NCBI GenBank assembly: GCA_947503625.1
Contig: CANNEK010000001.1
Span: 1,048,152-1,112,151 of the forward strand
Reading direction: 5' to 3'
DNA length: 64,000 bases
Source of the DNA: an uncultured Kordiimonas sp.
GTDB lineage: Bacteria; Pseudomonadota; Alphaproteobacteria; Sphingomonadales; Kordiimonadaceae
Position numbers and translations under genes: made by a program
Shown: piece after piece, positions 34,073 to 43,201 of the stretch
How the letters are laid out: each line of letters opens with the position of its first letter
How positions within the stretch are numbered: the first letter of the stretch is position 1
Notes under the pieces: generated by a model
Seen by the model: only the letters and a program-made list of their open reading frames with translations
What the model was told of the DNA's origin: nothing
Databases searched by the model: none

Positions 34073-35059
34073 ATGCCTGAGAACAATGGAAAATCAGCCC
34101 AGCACAAGGCACTTGTGTTGGGCGTCAACGGGCAGGATGGAAGCTTTATCGCTGAGTATCTTTTAGCGAAAGGCTATCAGGTAAAGGGTGTTGGCCGTCA
34201 GATCAGTTCTCGATGGGTCAGCGCACCAAACTTCGAGTACCTACAGTTGGATCTGTCCGACCTTGAGGCGCTCGCTCTGCTATTGTCTGAATACCGGCCC
34301 GACCGGATATACAACTTTGCGGCCGTACACGGGTCGTCCGGTTTTCGATATGAAAACGCTGGACGCGATACACACATCGTGAACACTCTCACGGTTCAGG
34401 TGATACTGGATTTCATCGTCCGGCAGAACCCTCTATGCAGACTGGTATATCCCAGTTCCGCCAAAACTTTTGGTGCACAATTGCCCCACATCATTGATGA
34501 TGACACCACGCGAGTTTCCGAATGCCTTTACAGTATTGCCAAAAATACATCTCGCGATCTCATCCGCTATTATCGAAAGCATCACGGTGTGTTCTCTAGT
34601 GTCGTAACGCTGTTCAATCACGAATCGAGCAGGCGACAGGCGGATTATTTTGTACCGACGCTCGTAGATCATGCTGCGAAAGCGCTGGTAGACCCAGGCT
34701 ATCGCGGTTCTGTCCACAGTCTGGGCATGTCGTGCGACTGGGGTGACGCCAAAGAATATGCGGCGTTGATTGTTGCCGCGGGCGAACTTGACGAGCCATA
34801 TGACTTTAACATTGCGACCGGAACGTGCCGCACCGGAGAAGATCTGGCGTCGGACTTATTTAGCGCGCTTGGCCTGACCCATGGAAACCATCTCTTTGAA
34901 ACATCCCCGCATCAAAGCAAAACAACAAGGTTCCGCGTTGACACAGATAAACTTGAACAACTTTTGTGGGTCCCTCGGGATTCGATCCTGGATGTTTGCA
35001 TGAATATTTTAAAGACAAACCACCCGGAAGCTTGGGCAAAAAAAGAGCCAAAACCATGA
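34073..35059 (+). CDS. NAD(P)-dependent nucleotide-sugar dehydratase/epimerase, GMD-like
   Basis: A 328-residue extended SDR. The Rossmann motif is GVNGQDGSFIAEYL. The YxxxK pair is in CLYSIAKNTS, and VVTLFNHESSRR matches the GDP-mannose 4,6-dehydratase block FNHESPRR. It is clearly related to the Gmd at 38234 but more diverged, so a different GDP- or other NDP-sugar substrate or reaction (epimerisation, reduction) is possible. Its stop overlaps the start of the glycosyltransferase downstream by ATGA. Confidence 0.8.
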   Translation: MPENNGKSAQHKALVLGVNGQDGSFIAEYLLAKGYQVKGVGRQISSRWVSAPNFEYLQLDLSDLEALALLLSEYRPDRIYNFAAVHGSSGFRYENAGRDTHIVNTLTVQVILDFIVRQNPLCRLVYPSSAKTFGAQLPHIIDDDTTRVSECLYSIAKNTSRDLIRYYRKHHGVFSSVVTLFNHESSRRQADYFVPTLVDHAAKALVDPGYRGSVHSLGMSCDWGDAKEYAALIVAAGELDEPYDFNIATGTCRTGEDLASDLFSALGLTHGNHLFETSPHQSKTTRFRVDTDKLEQLLWVPRDSILDVCMNILKTNHPEAWAKKEPKP

Positions 35060-36204
35060 AAATGGCTCTTTTACAGGATCAGTTGCTGACGCCGGCGGGT
35101 TCCGAACGCATGTTTCTGTATCTCGCTCAGGAGTTTACTGAAGCAAATCTGTACACGGCAGCCTACAGGCCTGAGGGCACCTTCCCCGAGCTTGCTGATT
35201 TCGACATTAAAACCACCTGGCTTAATCGCTTTATCAGTACTCATGATCAATTCAAGACGGCTTTTCCAATCTCGACACATGTGATGGAGCATCTTGATTT
35301 GCAGTCTTATGATTGTGTTCTTTCTTCATCAGCCACGATAGCAAAATATGCCCGGAATTTTTCAGGAAAGTCCATTTGCTATTGTTATTATCCAACGCGC
35401 GCGATCTGGACTGCTGACAAGTATTTCGGCGGAGAGCACACACTGAAATCTAGAATTTTTTATGCGTTAATGCCGTACTTTAAAAAACGGGATTATAAGG
35501 CTGCACAACGTATCAATCATTTCGTCGCCATTTCGGAAACTTCGAAGCAGGCGATCCGCGACATCTACGATAGAGATGCAGACGTAGCCTATTGCCCCGT
35601 TGATACTCATCGCTTTAACAAAGCCGTTGACTGCAAAAAGCGGGGCTATTTTCTCATCGTTTCAAGACTGGAAGGCTGGAAAGCACTGGATTTTGCTATC
35701 GAAGCATTCAATCAATCAGGTTTACCACTCAAGATCGTCGGAGAAGGCAAGGATAAACAACGACTATCAAAGCTGGCTGCCTCAAACGTCGAGTTTGCAG
35801 GAAAACTGAGCGACCCAGAACTCAAGCAGGCCTACGGTGAAGCTAAAGCCGTTATATTTACACCGGAACTTGAGTACGGACTGGTGCCGGTCGAAGCGGT
35901 GGCATCTGGCACGCCGGTCGTTGCTTATGGCAAGGGTGGTGTGCTGGAAACAATGATCGGGATCGATGACGCTGCTGGCCGCAATCCTACTGCTTCTTTC
36001 TTCTACGAACAAACCCCTGATGCGTTGAATGAAGCCATTGAAGCAGCACTCAAACAGGACTTTGACACAGCGGCTCTGCTAAAACACGCAGATTTCTATA
36101 GTATTGAGTCATTTCAAAGCAGGATGCGCTTGCTAACCAACGCCTACATGGAGCTCCCTCATGGCGCAACGGTGGGCTTGCAAAGCCTGCCCGCTGGAGC
36201 TTGA
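35056..36204 (+). CDS. Glycosyltransferase family 4 protein
   Basis: Starting at the ATG overlapping the previous stop (ATGA) gives 382 residues. N-terminal GSERMFLYLAQEF and the C-terminal GT-B half are visible: FLIVSRLEGWKALDFAIEAFN, LKIVGEGKD, then the retaining-enzyme EX7E region YGLVPVEAVASGTPVVAYGKGG. It resembles WcaI/WbaZ-type mannosyltransferases of capsule clusters. It probably adds a hexose from a GDP- or UDP-sugar to the lipid-linked repeat unit at the cytosolic membrane face. Confidence 0.88.
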   Translation: MKMALLQDQLLTPAGSERMFLYLAQEFTEANLYTAAYRPEGTFPELADFDIKTTWLNRFISTHDQFKTAFPISTHVMEHLDLQSYDCVLSSSATIAKYARNFSGKSICYCYYPTRAIWTADKYFGGEHTLKSRIFYALMPYFKKRDYKAAQRINHFVAISETSKQAIRDIYDRDADVAYCPVDTHRFNKAVDCKKRGYFLIVSRLEGWKALDFAIEAFNQSGLPLKIVGEGKDKQRLSKLAASNVEFAGKLSDPELKQAYGEAKAVIFTPELEYGLVPVEAVASGTPVVAYGKGGVLETMIGIDDAAGRNPTASFFYEQTPDALNEAIEAALKQDFDTAALLKHADFYSIESFQSRMRLLTNAYMELPHGATVGLQSLPAGA

Positions 36205-36214
36205 TGGCAAGAGA

Positions 36215-36934
36215 ATGGTACAAGCTGACACATATCGTGTTTTTGACACGGCCCTTGCTATCAAATGGGGGCTTGTATTTGTACTTCTCACAGCCATAGC
36301 TCTATTGATCGGCATGGGCTTACCGCGTTTGCTGGCAGAAATTGCACTCGTTCCCGGCACGCCAATATATAATGACATCGCTCGCAATAAAGAAATCAGT
36401 GCTGATCAACTGCACCTTCTTATCCGAACAAGGCAAGACGCGTTGGGGTTCACGGATTACCCGGAATCGTATACCGAAATTGCTGTTGCTCACATAAACT
36501 TGGCGTTGATGGCAGATGACGAGCAAATGCGCCGAGAACACAGTGAAGTAGGCCTCGAAGCCCTGCAAAAGTCGTTGGCGTTGAAACCGGCAAACAGCTT
36601 CAACTGGCTAAGGGTATGCCGTATCCTGCTATCTCTGAAGTCTGAGCCCCCCGAAGTGGCGCTGGAAGCTTGGGCAAAATCAATTCAGTACGGTGAATTC
36701 GATAAGAACCTGATGTATATCCGCGTTCATCTCGGGATCTTGCTGTACAAACAAATGTCGCCGGAACATATAAGCGCACTGCGTGAACAAATGACCCATG
36801 CGTGGAATTGGCAAAGATATTCGTTCCGAACCTACATGGAGCAAAACAACCTTGTCCCCTGGGCAGCATTCGTTTTAAGAGACGCTCCTCAGATAGTAGA
36901 TTTCATGCGACGAAAAGATGGGATAAATCATTGA
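36215..36934 (+). CDS. Membrane-anchored protein of unknown function in polysaccharide cluster
   Basis: From the ATG at 36215 (239 residues) there is one N-terminal membrane helix (WGLVFVLLTAIALLIGMGLPRLL). A soluble, TPR-like helical domain follows (SEVGLEALQKSLALKPANSFNWLRVCRILLSL). In-frame starts further upstream overlap the glycosyltransferase and are less likely. No catalytic motif is recognised. Small anchored TPR proteins of this kind occur in exopolysaccharide loci as assembly or regulatory components; the role here is unknown. Confidence 0.65.
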   Translation: MVQADTYRVFDTALAIKWGLVFVLLTAIALLIGMGLPRLLAEIALVPGTPIYNDIARNKEISADQLHLLIRTRQDALGFTDYPESYTEIAVAHINLALMADDEQMRREHSEVGLEALQKSLALKPANSFNWLRVCRILLSLKSEPPEVALEAWAKSIQYGEFDKNLMYIRVHLGILLYKQMSPEHISALREQMTHAWNWQRYSFRTYMEQNNLVPWAAFVLRDAPQIVDFMRRKDGINH

Positions 36935-36981
36935 ATTTATTAGATTTACACCAAGAATTCAAAGGCGTTTGATATAAAAAC

Positions 36982-38220
36982 ATGTCGTTCCAATCCACAG
37001 TAAAGCTTGCGAAAGCACAGGTCAAAAACGCCGCCTTCTGCGTGCCCGTAGCGGGTTTGCGTTGTACTGCGCCTGACCTGTCAGACATGGCTGTGCTGAA
37101 ACGATCAATTGATAAAGCGTCAGACTATGTCATGTCGCAATTGAGCGACGACAGAGCAGGGTTTTGTTTCACAAAAAGTAATGAAAGCCCGGACCTCTAT
37201 TCAACGTGTTACGCCATTAGTTTTCTGGGCTTGGTAGGCTGCCTTGACGCACTCGGCGCTGAAACAAAATCAAAAATCGGCAACTATTTGCTAGCCACAC
37301 AGCATGAAGATGGCCTGTTTAGAGACCCGAGTTATCAGTCGAAGCTTGCAGAAGAAGGCCAAGGCTGGGGCTGGCAACATCTTTTACCCCATACTTTGAT
37401 CGCTCTGGATTATTTAGGATTAAAGCCGAAGCACCAATTCAATTTCGCAACAGCGAAATTTGCAAACAATAGCGTCAGGGCTTGGCTTGAAGCGACATTT
37501 GCAACTGATCATCTCATGGCCAGCAATCATTATATGAATACGTCAATCGCACTCCAGTATGCTCGTGATTTTCTTGAGAACGAGCGGGCGAGCGACCTGA
37601 TCACATCGATCAATGAGGAAACTCATGCCTGGCTACTGGAACGGATCATGTCGGGCAGGGAACGCCCAAGTCGTTTGCAGAGGTCGAGGATTGTTAAGAC
37701 AATTTACCACATTCTCCCATCGCTTTTGCATGACACAACCATTTCGCACAGGAAAGCCCGCAATATCTCGCGGCTTGCCGTCGAGACCCAGAATATAGTC
37801 GGTGGATTTGGTACCTCCCTGGTTTCTGACGCATGCGAAGATATCGACAGCATCTATTGTGTTTCAGTTTTGGCTGATTGCAATGCATCACAGGCAGCGA
37901 AGACCAAACGAAGCTTCCTGAAATATGCTGGCATGAACCAAAACAGCGACGGCGGGTTTGTTTTCCGCAGGTTTCTGCCATTTTATTATGGTGATTCACC
38001 AGTATTGGTTTCGAAACGCAATGTGAGTAACATGTTCGCGACTTGGTTTAGAATATTGTCGCTCGCATTTGCAACCCGGGGAAATGAAGACGCAGCATTA
38101 TGTTGGAACTTTAGCGCTGTATCCGGATACCAGTATCAGTTTGTCGCTCCGGTTTTTGCCGACGGGAACGAACAAACTTCCAGTAATGAACAATTAATCA
38201 GAACCAATTCAGACCGTTAG
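36982..38220 (+). CDS. Alpha/alpha-toroid (prenyltransferase/squalene-cyclase-like) protein
   Basis: A 412-residue protein with repeats typical of alpha/alpha toroids: [37 protein letters not shown], and [22 protein letters not shown] with the GGF/QxxDG-type turns. I see no DxDD acid of squalene cyclases, so terpene cyclisation is doubtful. Similar proteins appear in exopolysaccharide clusters without known function. It lies between the anchored TPR protein and Gmd on the same strand. Confidence 0.65.
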   Translation: MSFQSTVKLAKAQVKNAAFCVPVAGLRCTAPDLSDMAVLKRSIDKASDYVMSQLSDDRAGFCFTKSNESPDLYSTCYAISFLGLVGCLDALGAETKSKIGNYLLATQHEDGLFRDPSYQSKLAEEGQGWGWQHLLPHTLIALDYLGLKPKHQFNFATAKFANNSVRAWLEATFATDHLMASNHYMNTSIALQYARDFLENERASDLITSINEETHAWLLERIMSGRERPSRLQRSRIVKTIYHILPSLLHDTTISHRKARNISRLAVETQNIVGGFGTSLVSDACEDIDSIYCVSVLADCNASQAAKTKRSFLKYAGMNQNSDGGFVFRRFLPFYYGDSPVLVSKRNVSNMFATWFRILSLAFATRGNEDAALCWNFSAVSGYQYQFVAPVFADGNEQTSSNEQLIRTNSDR

Positions 38221-38233
38221 GGGTAGCCGAGTT

Positions 38234-39268
38234 ATGAAACAAGCCTTAATCACAGGTGTAACGGGTCAGGATGGCTCGTATCTCGCAGAATTGCTGCTTG
38301 AGAAGGGATACATGGTGCACGGCATCTATCGTCGTGCGTCAGCTTTCAATACAAAGCGTATTGACCATTTACTGCATCACGAAAACTTCCAGACTTACTA
38401 CGGCGACCTGATCGATTCGAGCAACATCAACAGGGTACTGCAAAAGGTGCAACCTGATGAAGTCTATAATCTGGCTGCTCAGTCCCATGTGGCTGTGTCG
38501 TTCGAGGTACCGGAATATACTGCAGAAGCTACAGGCGTCGGTACTATTCGGTTGATCGATGGCATTCGCGATCTCGGTCTTGATACCCGGTTTTATCAGG
38601 CATCCACTTCCGAACTATTCGGCGGAATGCCCGGTTCTCAACCACAAAGTGAAACAACACCGTTTTATCCACGGTCACCATACGGCGCCGCAAAGCTTTA
38701 TTCCTACTGGATCACCGTGAACTACCGGGAAGCATACGATCTGTATGCATGTAATGGTGTTCTCTTTAATCATGAAAGTCCACGTCGAGGCGAAAACTTT
38801 GTAACCAAAAAGATATCGAAGTCGGTTGCAGATATCGTCAATGGCAAAATCGATCATTTTTCGCTTGGAAACCTTGATGCCTTGCGGGACTGGGGATACG
38901 CAAAAGACTATGTGGAAAGCATGTGGATGATGCTCCAGCAGCCTGAGCCAGACGACTATGTTGTGGCTACGGGTGAAGCTCATTCTGTCCGGGAGTTCGT
39001 TGATGCAGCATTCAAGGTTGTGGATATCGAGATCGAATGGAAAGGCGCAGGAGTGGAGGAATGCGGCTTGGACAAGCGTTCCGGTAAAACACTTGTGAAG
39101 GTGGACCCTCGCTATTTCCGGCCAACAGAAGTCGAGTATCTTTTGGGTGATCCGACAAAGGCAAAAAAGAAACTCGGTTGGAAACCCAAAACCTCGTTCC
39201 AGGAACTGGTCAAAATGATGGTAGAGTTTGACCTGGCCCACGACGATTATGACGGGACAGCCGGATGA
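38234..39268 (+). CDS. gmd: GDP-mannose 4,6-dehydratase
   Basis: At 344 residues this is a near-canonical Gmd. The cofactor motif is [19 protein letters not shown]. Also present are [15 protein letters not shown], the catalytic Thr/Glu/Tyr/Lys set (ASTSELFGG and [12 protein letters not shown]) and [19 protein letters not shown]. It converts GDP-D-mannose to GDP-4-keto-6-deoxymannose, the common precursor of GDP-fucose, GDP-rhamnose, GDP-perosamine and GDP-colitose. The following gene overlaps by 4 bases and is probably the next step. Confidence 0.95.
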   Translation: MKQALITGVTGQDGSYLAELLLEKGYMVHGIYRRASAFNTKRIDHLLHHENFQTYYGDLIDSSNINRVLQKVQPDEVYNLAAQSHVAVSFEVPEYTAEATGVGTIRLIDGIRDLGLDTRFYQASTSELFGGMPGSQPQSETTPFYPRSPYGAAKLYSYWITVNYREAYDLYACNGVLFNHESPRRGENFVTKKISKSVADIVNGKIDHFSLGNLDALRDWGYAKDYVESMWMMLQQPEPDDYVVATGEAHSVREFVDAAFKVVDIEIEWKGAGVEECGLDKRSGKTLVKVDPRYFRPTEVEYLLGDPTKAKKKLGWKPKTSFQELVKMMVEFDLAHDDYDGTAG

Positions 39269-40182
39269 TTCTTGTTCTTGGTGCTACAGGGTTTGTCGGA
39301 AACCATGTTTGTCAACTTTTGGAAGACAGAGGCCTTGATTTTGTGGGTGTTTCCAAAAGTACCGGCGTCAACCTGGAAGACGAAGCAGAGACCCTGCAAG
39401 CTTTTCAACAACACAAACCCGCAAAAGTTATAAACTGTGCGTCGTATGTTGGCGGGATCGCATTTGTTCGCAAACAGCCAGTGGCAGTTTTTGAAAAAAA
39501 CATGCGGATGGCTCTCAATATACTCAAAGCATCGGATGCCGTGGGTGTGAAACGACTGGTAAACCCTATTTCCAACTGCGCCTACCCCGCGCAAGCAAAT
39601 TTGTTTCGCGAGGAAGAATTTTGGGATGGGCCCCTCCACGAAACAGTACTTGTTTACGGATTTGCCCGTAAAGCATCATGGGTTGGGTCATGGGCCTATG
39701 CGCAAGAACGAGGCCTGGACACCATAAACCTGATTTTGTCCAACATGTACGGACCAGGAGATCACTTTGATGAGGAACGCTCTCATGCGCTTGGGGCACT
39801 GATCCAGAAGTTCTATCACGCCAAACAGAATAATAGAGATACAGTTACAGTTTGGGGAACAGGCTCACCGGTCAGGGAGTGGTTATACGCACGCGACGGG
39901 GCAGAAGCACTGGTGCGCGGGCTCGACTGCGCCGCAACGATTGACCCGGTGAATGTGGGTGTTGCCAGTGGCGTCTCAATCGCAGACCTTGCAGTACTGA
40001 TCAAGGACGAAATTGGTTTCGAAGGAGACATTGAGTTCGATACCAGTAAACCTGATGGTGCACCGTATAAAACCGTAGAAGGTTCAAAAGGTGCAAAACT
40101 GCTTGGCTGGAAACCCGAGACCACCCTTGAAAACGGAATACGCGAGACTGTTCGCTGGTACATTGAAAACGGAGTTGGGTGA
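39265..40182 (+). CDS. NAD-dependent epimerase/dehydratase, GDP-fucose-synthase-like
   Basis: A 305-residue extended SDR beginning [34 protein letters not shown] and NMYGPGDHF resemble GDP-L-fucose synthase. It may reduce or epimerise the Gmd product. The active-site tyrosine region reads YGFARK, with arginine where the YxxxK lysine is expected and lysine one position later; this is unusual and makes the reaction uncertain. It overlaps gmd by 4 bases upstream and the cupin gene by 1 base downstream. Confidence 0.8.
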   Translation: MILVLGATGFVGNHVCQLLEDRGLDFVGVSKSTGVNLEDEAETLQAFQQHKPAKVINCASYVGGIAFVRKQPVAVFEKNMRMALNILKASDAVGVKRLVNPISNCAYPAQANLFREEEFWDGPLHETVLVYGFARKASWVGSWAYAQERGLDTINLILSNMYGPGDHFDEERSHALGALIQKFYHAKQNNRDTVTVWGTGSPVREWLYARDGAEALVRGLDCAATIDPVNVGVASGVSIADLAVLIKDEIGFEGDIEFDTSKPDGAPYKTVEGSKGAKLLGWKPETTLENGIRETVRWYIENGVG

Positions 40183-40586
40183 TGCCCATACGCAAGATAC
40201 ATGATGGTGATACAGTGTGTGCGATGCACATCACAAACGACGAATGGGGTCCGGGTCTGAAATTCTTCTCCGAGGACGCCGACTTCATACAGGTAGGCAC
40301 GTGGGGATATGACGATGGCAAACACTTGAATGCGCATTATCATAATGAAGTTCCCCGGACTGTTGGCTACACTCAGGAAGTCCTTTACATCCGCTCTGGT
40401 GCGATACGTTGCAGCATTTTCGGCCTCAACGAACAGTTGCTCGGCACCATGGAAGCAGCAGAAGGCGATATCCTGATAATGCTTGCGGGCGGGCACTCCT
40501 ATGACATTCTGGCGGATAAAACACAGGTGCTGGAGGTGAAAAACGGCCCCTACCCTGGCGCTGATGCTGACCGTACGCGGTTCTGA
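40182..40586 (+). CDS. Cupin-fold protein in sugar cluster
   Basis: A 134-residue single-domain cupin-like protein. HLNAHYHNEVPRT, with histidines suited to metal binding, is followed by EVLYIRSGAIRCSIF and a second motif AGGHSYDIL. The start (ATG) overlaps the epimerase stop as TGATG. Cupins in such loci may be sugar isomerases or binding proteins. It lacks the features of a dTDP-4-keto-6-deoxyglucose 3,5-epimerase. Specific function unknown. Confidence 0.75.
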   Translation: MPIRKIHDGDTVCAMHITNDEWGPGLKFFSEDADFIQVGTWGYDDGKHLNAHYHNEVPRTVGYTQEVLYIRSGAIRCSIFGLNEQLLGTMEAAEGDILIMLAGGHSYDILADKTQVLEVKNGPYPGADADRTRF

Positions 40587-40616
40587 GTCAAGAAGGTTGC
40601 ACCGAAAGGATTGAAC

Positions 40617-41162
40617 ATGACGAAATTGCATTTGGGATGCGGCAAAAGAATCCTGGACGGCTATGTTCATATCGATATTGCGGATTTTCCGCACATTGAT
40701 CACCGTTGCCCGGCAAACGATCTGTCTGTCTTCAATGACAACTCGGTGGACCTGGTTTATGCCAGTCATCTGCTGGAATACTGGGACCGTGTCGACGCAC
40801 TTGATGTTCTGAAAGAATGGTACAGGGTATTGAAACCCGGGGGTATCGTCAGGGTTGGCGTTCCGGATTTTGATAAACTGCTGGAAGTATATCAACGAAC
40901 CGGCAATCTGGGCTCTATTATCGGACCCATGTATGGGCGCATGGAAGTGGCAGGTTCGCCAGAGAAAATATATCATAAGACGGTGTATTCGCGTAAAGAC
41001 CTGACCCATTCTTTTTCCGAAGTAGGTTTTCATAGCGTCAGGGACTGGGACTGGCGGGTAGAAATGCCAGAAGGCTTTGACGATCATTCCCAGGCCTATT
41101 TCCCTCACATGGACAAAGAAAATGGCATCCTTGTTTCACTCAACCTTGAGGCCGTTAAATGA
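40617..41162 (+). CDS. Small class I SAM-dependent methyltransferase
   Basis: A 181-residue protein with the compact methyltransferase plan common in glycan clusters. LHLGCGKRILDGYVHIDI carries the SAM loop, followed by VDLVYASHLLEYWDR and a post-motif WYRVLKPGGIVRVGVPDF. AAAGGA precedes the ATG at 40617; a TTG two codons earlier is less likely. It overlaps the DegT aminotransferase gene by 4 bases. Probable O- or N-methylation of a sugar or end group. Confidence 0.85.
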   Translation: MTKLHLGCGKRILDGYVHIDIADFPHIDHRCPANDLSVFNDNSVDLVYASHLLEYWDRVDALDVLKEWYRVLKPGGIVRVGVPDFDKLLEVYQRTGNLGSIIGPMYGRMEVAGSPEKIYHKTVYSRKDLTHSFSEVGFHSVRDWDWRVEMPEGFDDHSQAYFPHMDKENGILVSLNLEAVK

Positions 41163-42256
41163 CTCAGTTTATTCCGCAAATGGAACCTTGGTTCGGACAT
41201 GAAGAAAAGGCAGCACTGGCCGCCTATATGGATGAAGGAGGTTGGCTCACCGAGTTTCGGCAAACAGCCGCGTTCGAGCAGGCGCTGGCAGATTTCACCA
41301 AGGCAAAGCACTGTATAGCTGTTACCAGCGGAACTACAGCCTTGATGGCAATTATGTGGTCGCTGGACCTTGGACCTGGCGATGAGGTCATCGTTCCCAA
41401 CTTCACCATGATTGCAACAGCAAATGCTGTTGTGGCTGCAGGAGCGACACCAGTATTCGTTGATGTGGAACCTGAAACTCTTTGCATTGATTTCGACAAA
41501 GTAAAGGCAGCAATCACTTCAAAAACGAAAGCCCTCGTTTTCATGACGGCAAATGGACGGTATCCAACCTATGATATCGCTGATTTGAGAGGGTTTTGCG
41601 AAGACCAGAATATTTCTTTCGTTGAAGATTCTTGTCAGGCACTGGGGTCCTTCTATCCGGATGGCACGCATATGGGCCTGGCAAGCTGCGTTGGGACGCT
41701 GTCCTTTTCTGTTCCCAAAATCATCACAACGGGTCAAGGCGGTGCATTACTGACCAACGATGATGTATTTGCCGACAAGTTACGCCGCATGAAAGACTTC
41801 GGTCGGAGTGGCGGCGGCAATGATATCCATGCCACTATTGGCTACAACTTCAAGATTACAGAAATGCAAGCGGTCATCGGGCTGGCGCAAATGGAGAAAC
41901 TTGCCTGGCGGGTGAATCGCAAGAAAGAGATCTTTGCGCGATATCAAAGCCAGTTAGCTGACATTGATGGCATTAGCTTCTTCCAACAGGACCTATCCTG
42001 CACAACCCCGTGGTTCATTGACCTTCTGGCAGACAACCGGGCAGACCTGCAGGCCCACCTGAAAGATAAAGGCTTTGGAACAAGAGTGATGTACCCGCCC
42101 ATAAACAGACAAGATGCATACAAAGTGGCAGGTGAGCACCCCGTGTCCGATTTGGTTGGTGAAAAGGGGCTTTGGTTGCCATCCGCAGCTCAGTTGACAG
42201 ACGAGCAGATTGATCAAATCACTTCGAGTGTCCGGGCTTTCTATGAAGGCAGATGA
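41159..42256 (+). CDS. DegT/DnrJ/EryC1/StrS sugar aminotransferase
   Basis: This 365-residue PLP enzyme has AVTSGTTALMAIMWSLDLGPGDEVIVPN, the cofactor-binding VEDSCQALGS and the Schiff-base lysine in FSVPKIITTGQGGALLT. The PK-x-x-TTGQGG form is closest to GDP-perosamine-synthase-like members. With Gmd in the same operon, a GDP-4-amino-4,6-dideoxy sugar such as perosamine is a plausible product, alongside or instead of fucose. It overlaps the fucosyltransferase start. Confidence 0.88.
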   Translation: MTQFIPQMEPWFGHEEKAALAAYMDEGGWLTEFRQTAAFEQALADFTKAKHCIAVTSGTTALMAIMWSLDLGPGDEVIVPNFTMIATANAVVAAGATPVFVDVEPETLCIDFDKVKAAITSKTKALVFMTANGRYPTYDIADLRGFCEDQNISFVEDSCQALGSFYPDGTHMGLASCVGTLSFSVPKIITTGQGGALLTNDDVFADKLRRMKDFGRSGGGNDIHATIGYNFKITEMQAVIGLAQMEKLAWRVNRKKEIFARYQSQLADIDGISFFQQDLSCTTPWFIDLLADNRADLQAHLKDKGFGTRVMYPPINRQDAYKVAGEHPVSDLVGEKGLWLPSAAQLTDEQIDQITSSVRAFYEGR

Positions 42257-43187
42257 TAAAAGACCTGATCAAATAGTCATCCGGCTCCATTCTTTGGGGC
42301 TGGGCAATCTGTTTTTCCAGTATGCGGCGGCTCGTGCGTTAACCCTCAAAACCGGCTCAGAGCTAGCGTTCGATATCACCGAAATGATCGGATATCAGCT
42401 TGAGGAAACCCGCCCTGATATAACTGCTGAAGAGTTGCATGAGGCTGTCGCCCCCTTCAGTTTACGTTACCAGATTGCAACAGATGAAACGACCAGACAA
42501 TTACGTGGCCGCACCTTCAAAAGAGGCAGAATTCACCGCTGGAGGGACAGACTGCAGCGAATCTTGTCTTTGAACCCGCATACATTCTATCCAGAACCTC
42601 GAATTCATCAGTACCACTATGATTTTATGGATCTTACCGCCCCTTCCTATGTAGATGGAACATTTATCAACCCCCGCTATTTCATCGAGTATCAAGATGT
42701 AATTCGTGGCGAGACGAGATGCCAGGCACCGTTGCCAGATGCGGTTAGTAGTATTGCCAAATCAATGTCTGACACCAATTCTGTGTCCATACATGTTCGA
42801 CGGGGTGACTATGCGACGGGCCAAACCAAGGGCATCTATCCAGTTTACGGAGACGAATATGTTCGTCGGGCCATCGATGAAATAGAAAACCGGGTTGGCG
42901 CTGTTCAGTGTTTCCTGTTTTCAGATGATATTGACTGGGCCGCAGACAACATACTCAGCGACCGCGAAGTAACACCGGTCTCGAAGCTCAGCGACGCGCC
43001 CTGGATTGACCTCGCGCTAATGAGTATGAGCAAGCACAATGTCATTGCCAACAGTACTTTTTCCTGGTGGGGGGCTTTTTTAAACCCCAATAGCGAGAAG
43101 GTCGTGGTGTGCCCGAAGGTTTGGCGTCACGATAACATCTCTACAGATGACATGATTTTGGATGACTGGATAGCTGTCCAGCCTTAG
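42243..43187 (+). CDS. Glycosyltransferase family 11, alpha-1,2-fucosyltransferase-like
   Basis: The ATG at 42243, overlapping the previous stop by 14 bases, gives 314 residues. GT11 marks are LGNLFFQYAAARALTL at the start and VSIHVRRGDY, the GDP-fucose-binding HxRRGDY motif, followed by CFLFSDDIDWA and NSTFSWWGAFLN. The enzyme class transfers L-fucose, or a related 6-deoxyhexose, from the GDP-sugar with inversion. Its presence supports a fucose-type donor from the gmd branch. Confidence 0.9.
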   Translation: MKADDKRPDQIVIRLHSLGLGNLFFQYAAARALTLKTGSELAFDITEMIGYQLEETRPDITAEELHEAVAPFSLRYQIATDETTRQLRGRTFKRGRIHRWRDRLQRILSLNPHTFYPEPRIHQYHYDFMDLTAPSYVDGTFINPRYFIEYQDVIRGETRCQAPLPDAVSSIAKSMSDTNSVSIHVRRGDYATGQTKGIYPVYGDEYVRRAIDEIENRVGAVQCFLFSDDIDWAADNILSDREVTPVSKLSDAPWIDLALMSMSKHNVIANSTFSWWGAFLNPNSEKVVVCPKVWRHDNISTDDMILDDWIAVQP

Positions 43188-43201
43188 AGCAAGGGTATCG
43201 T

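Noticed and set aside
36982-38220. Squalene-hopene cyclase.
   Set aside because: It is much shorter than the roughly 630-residue cyclases, and no DxDD motif is seen.
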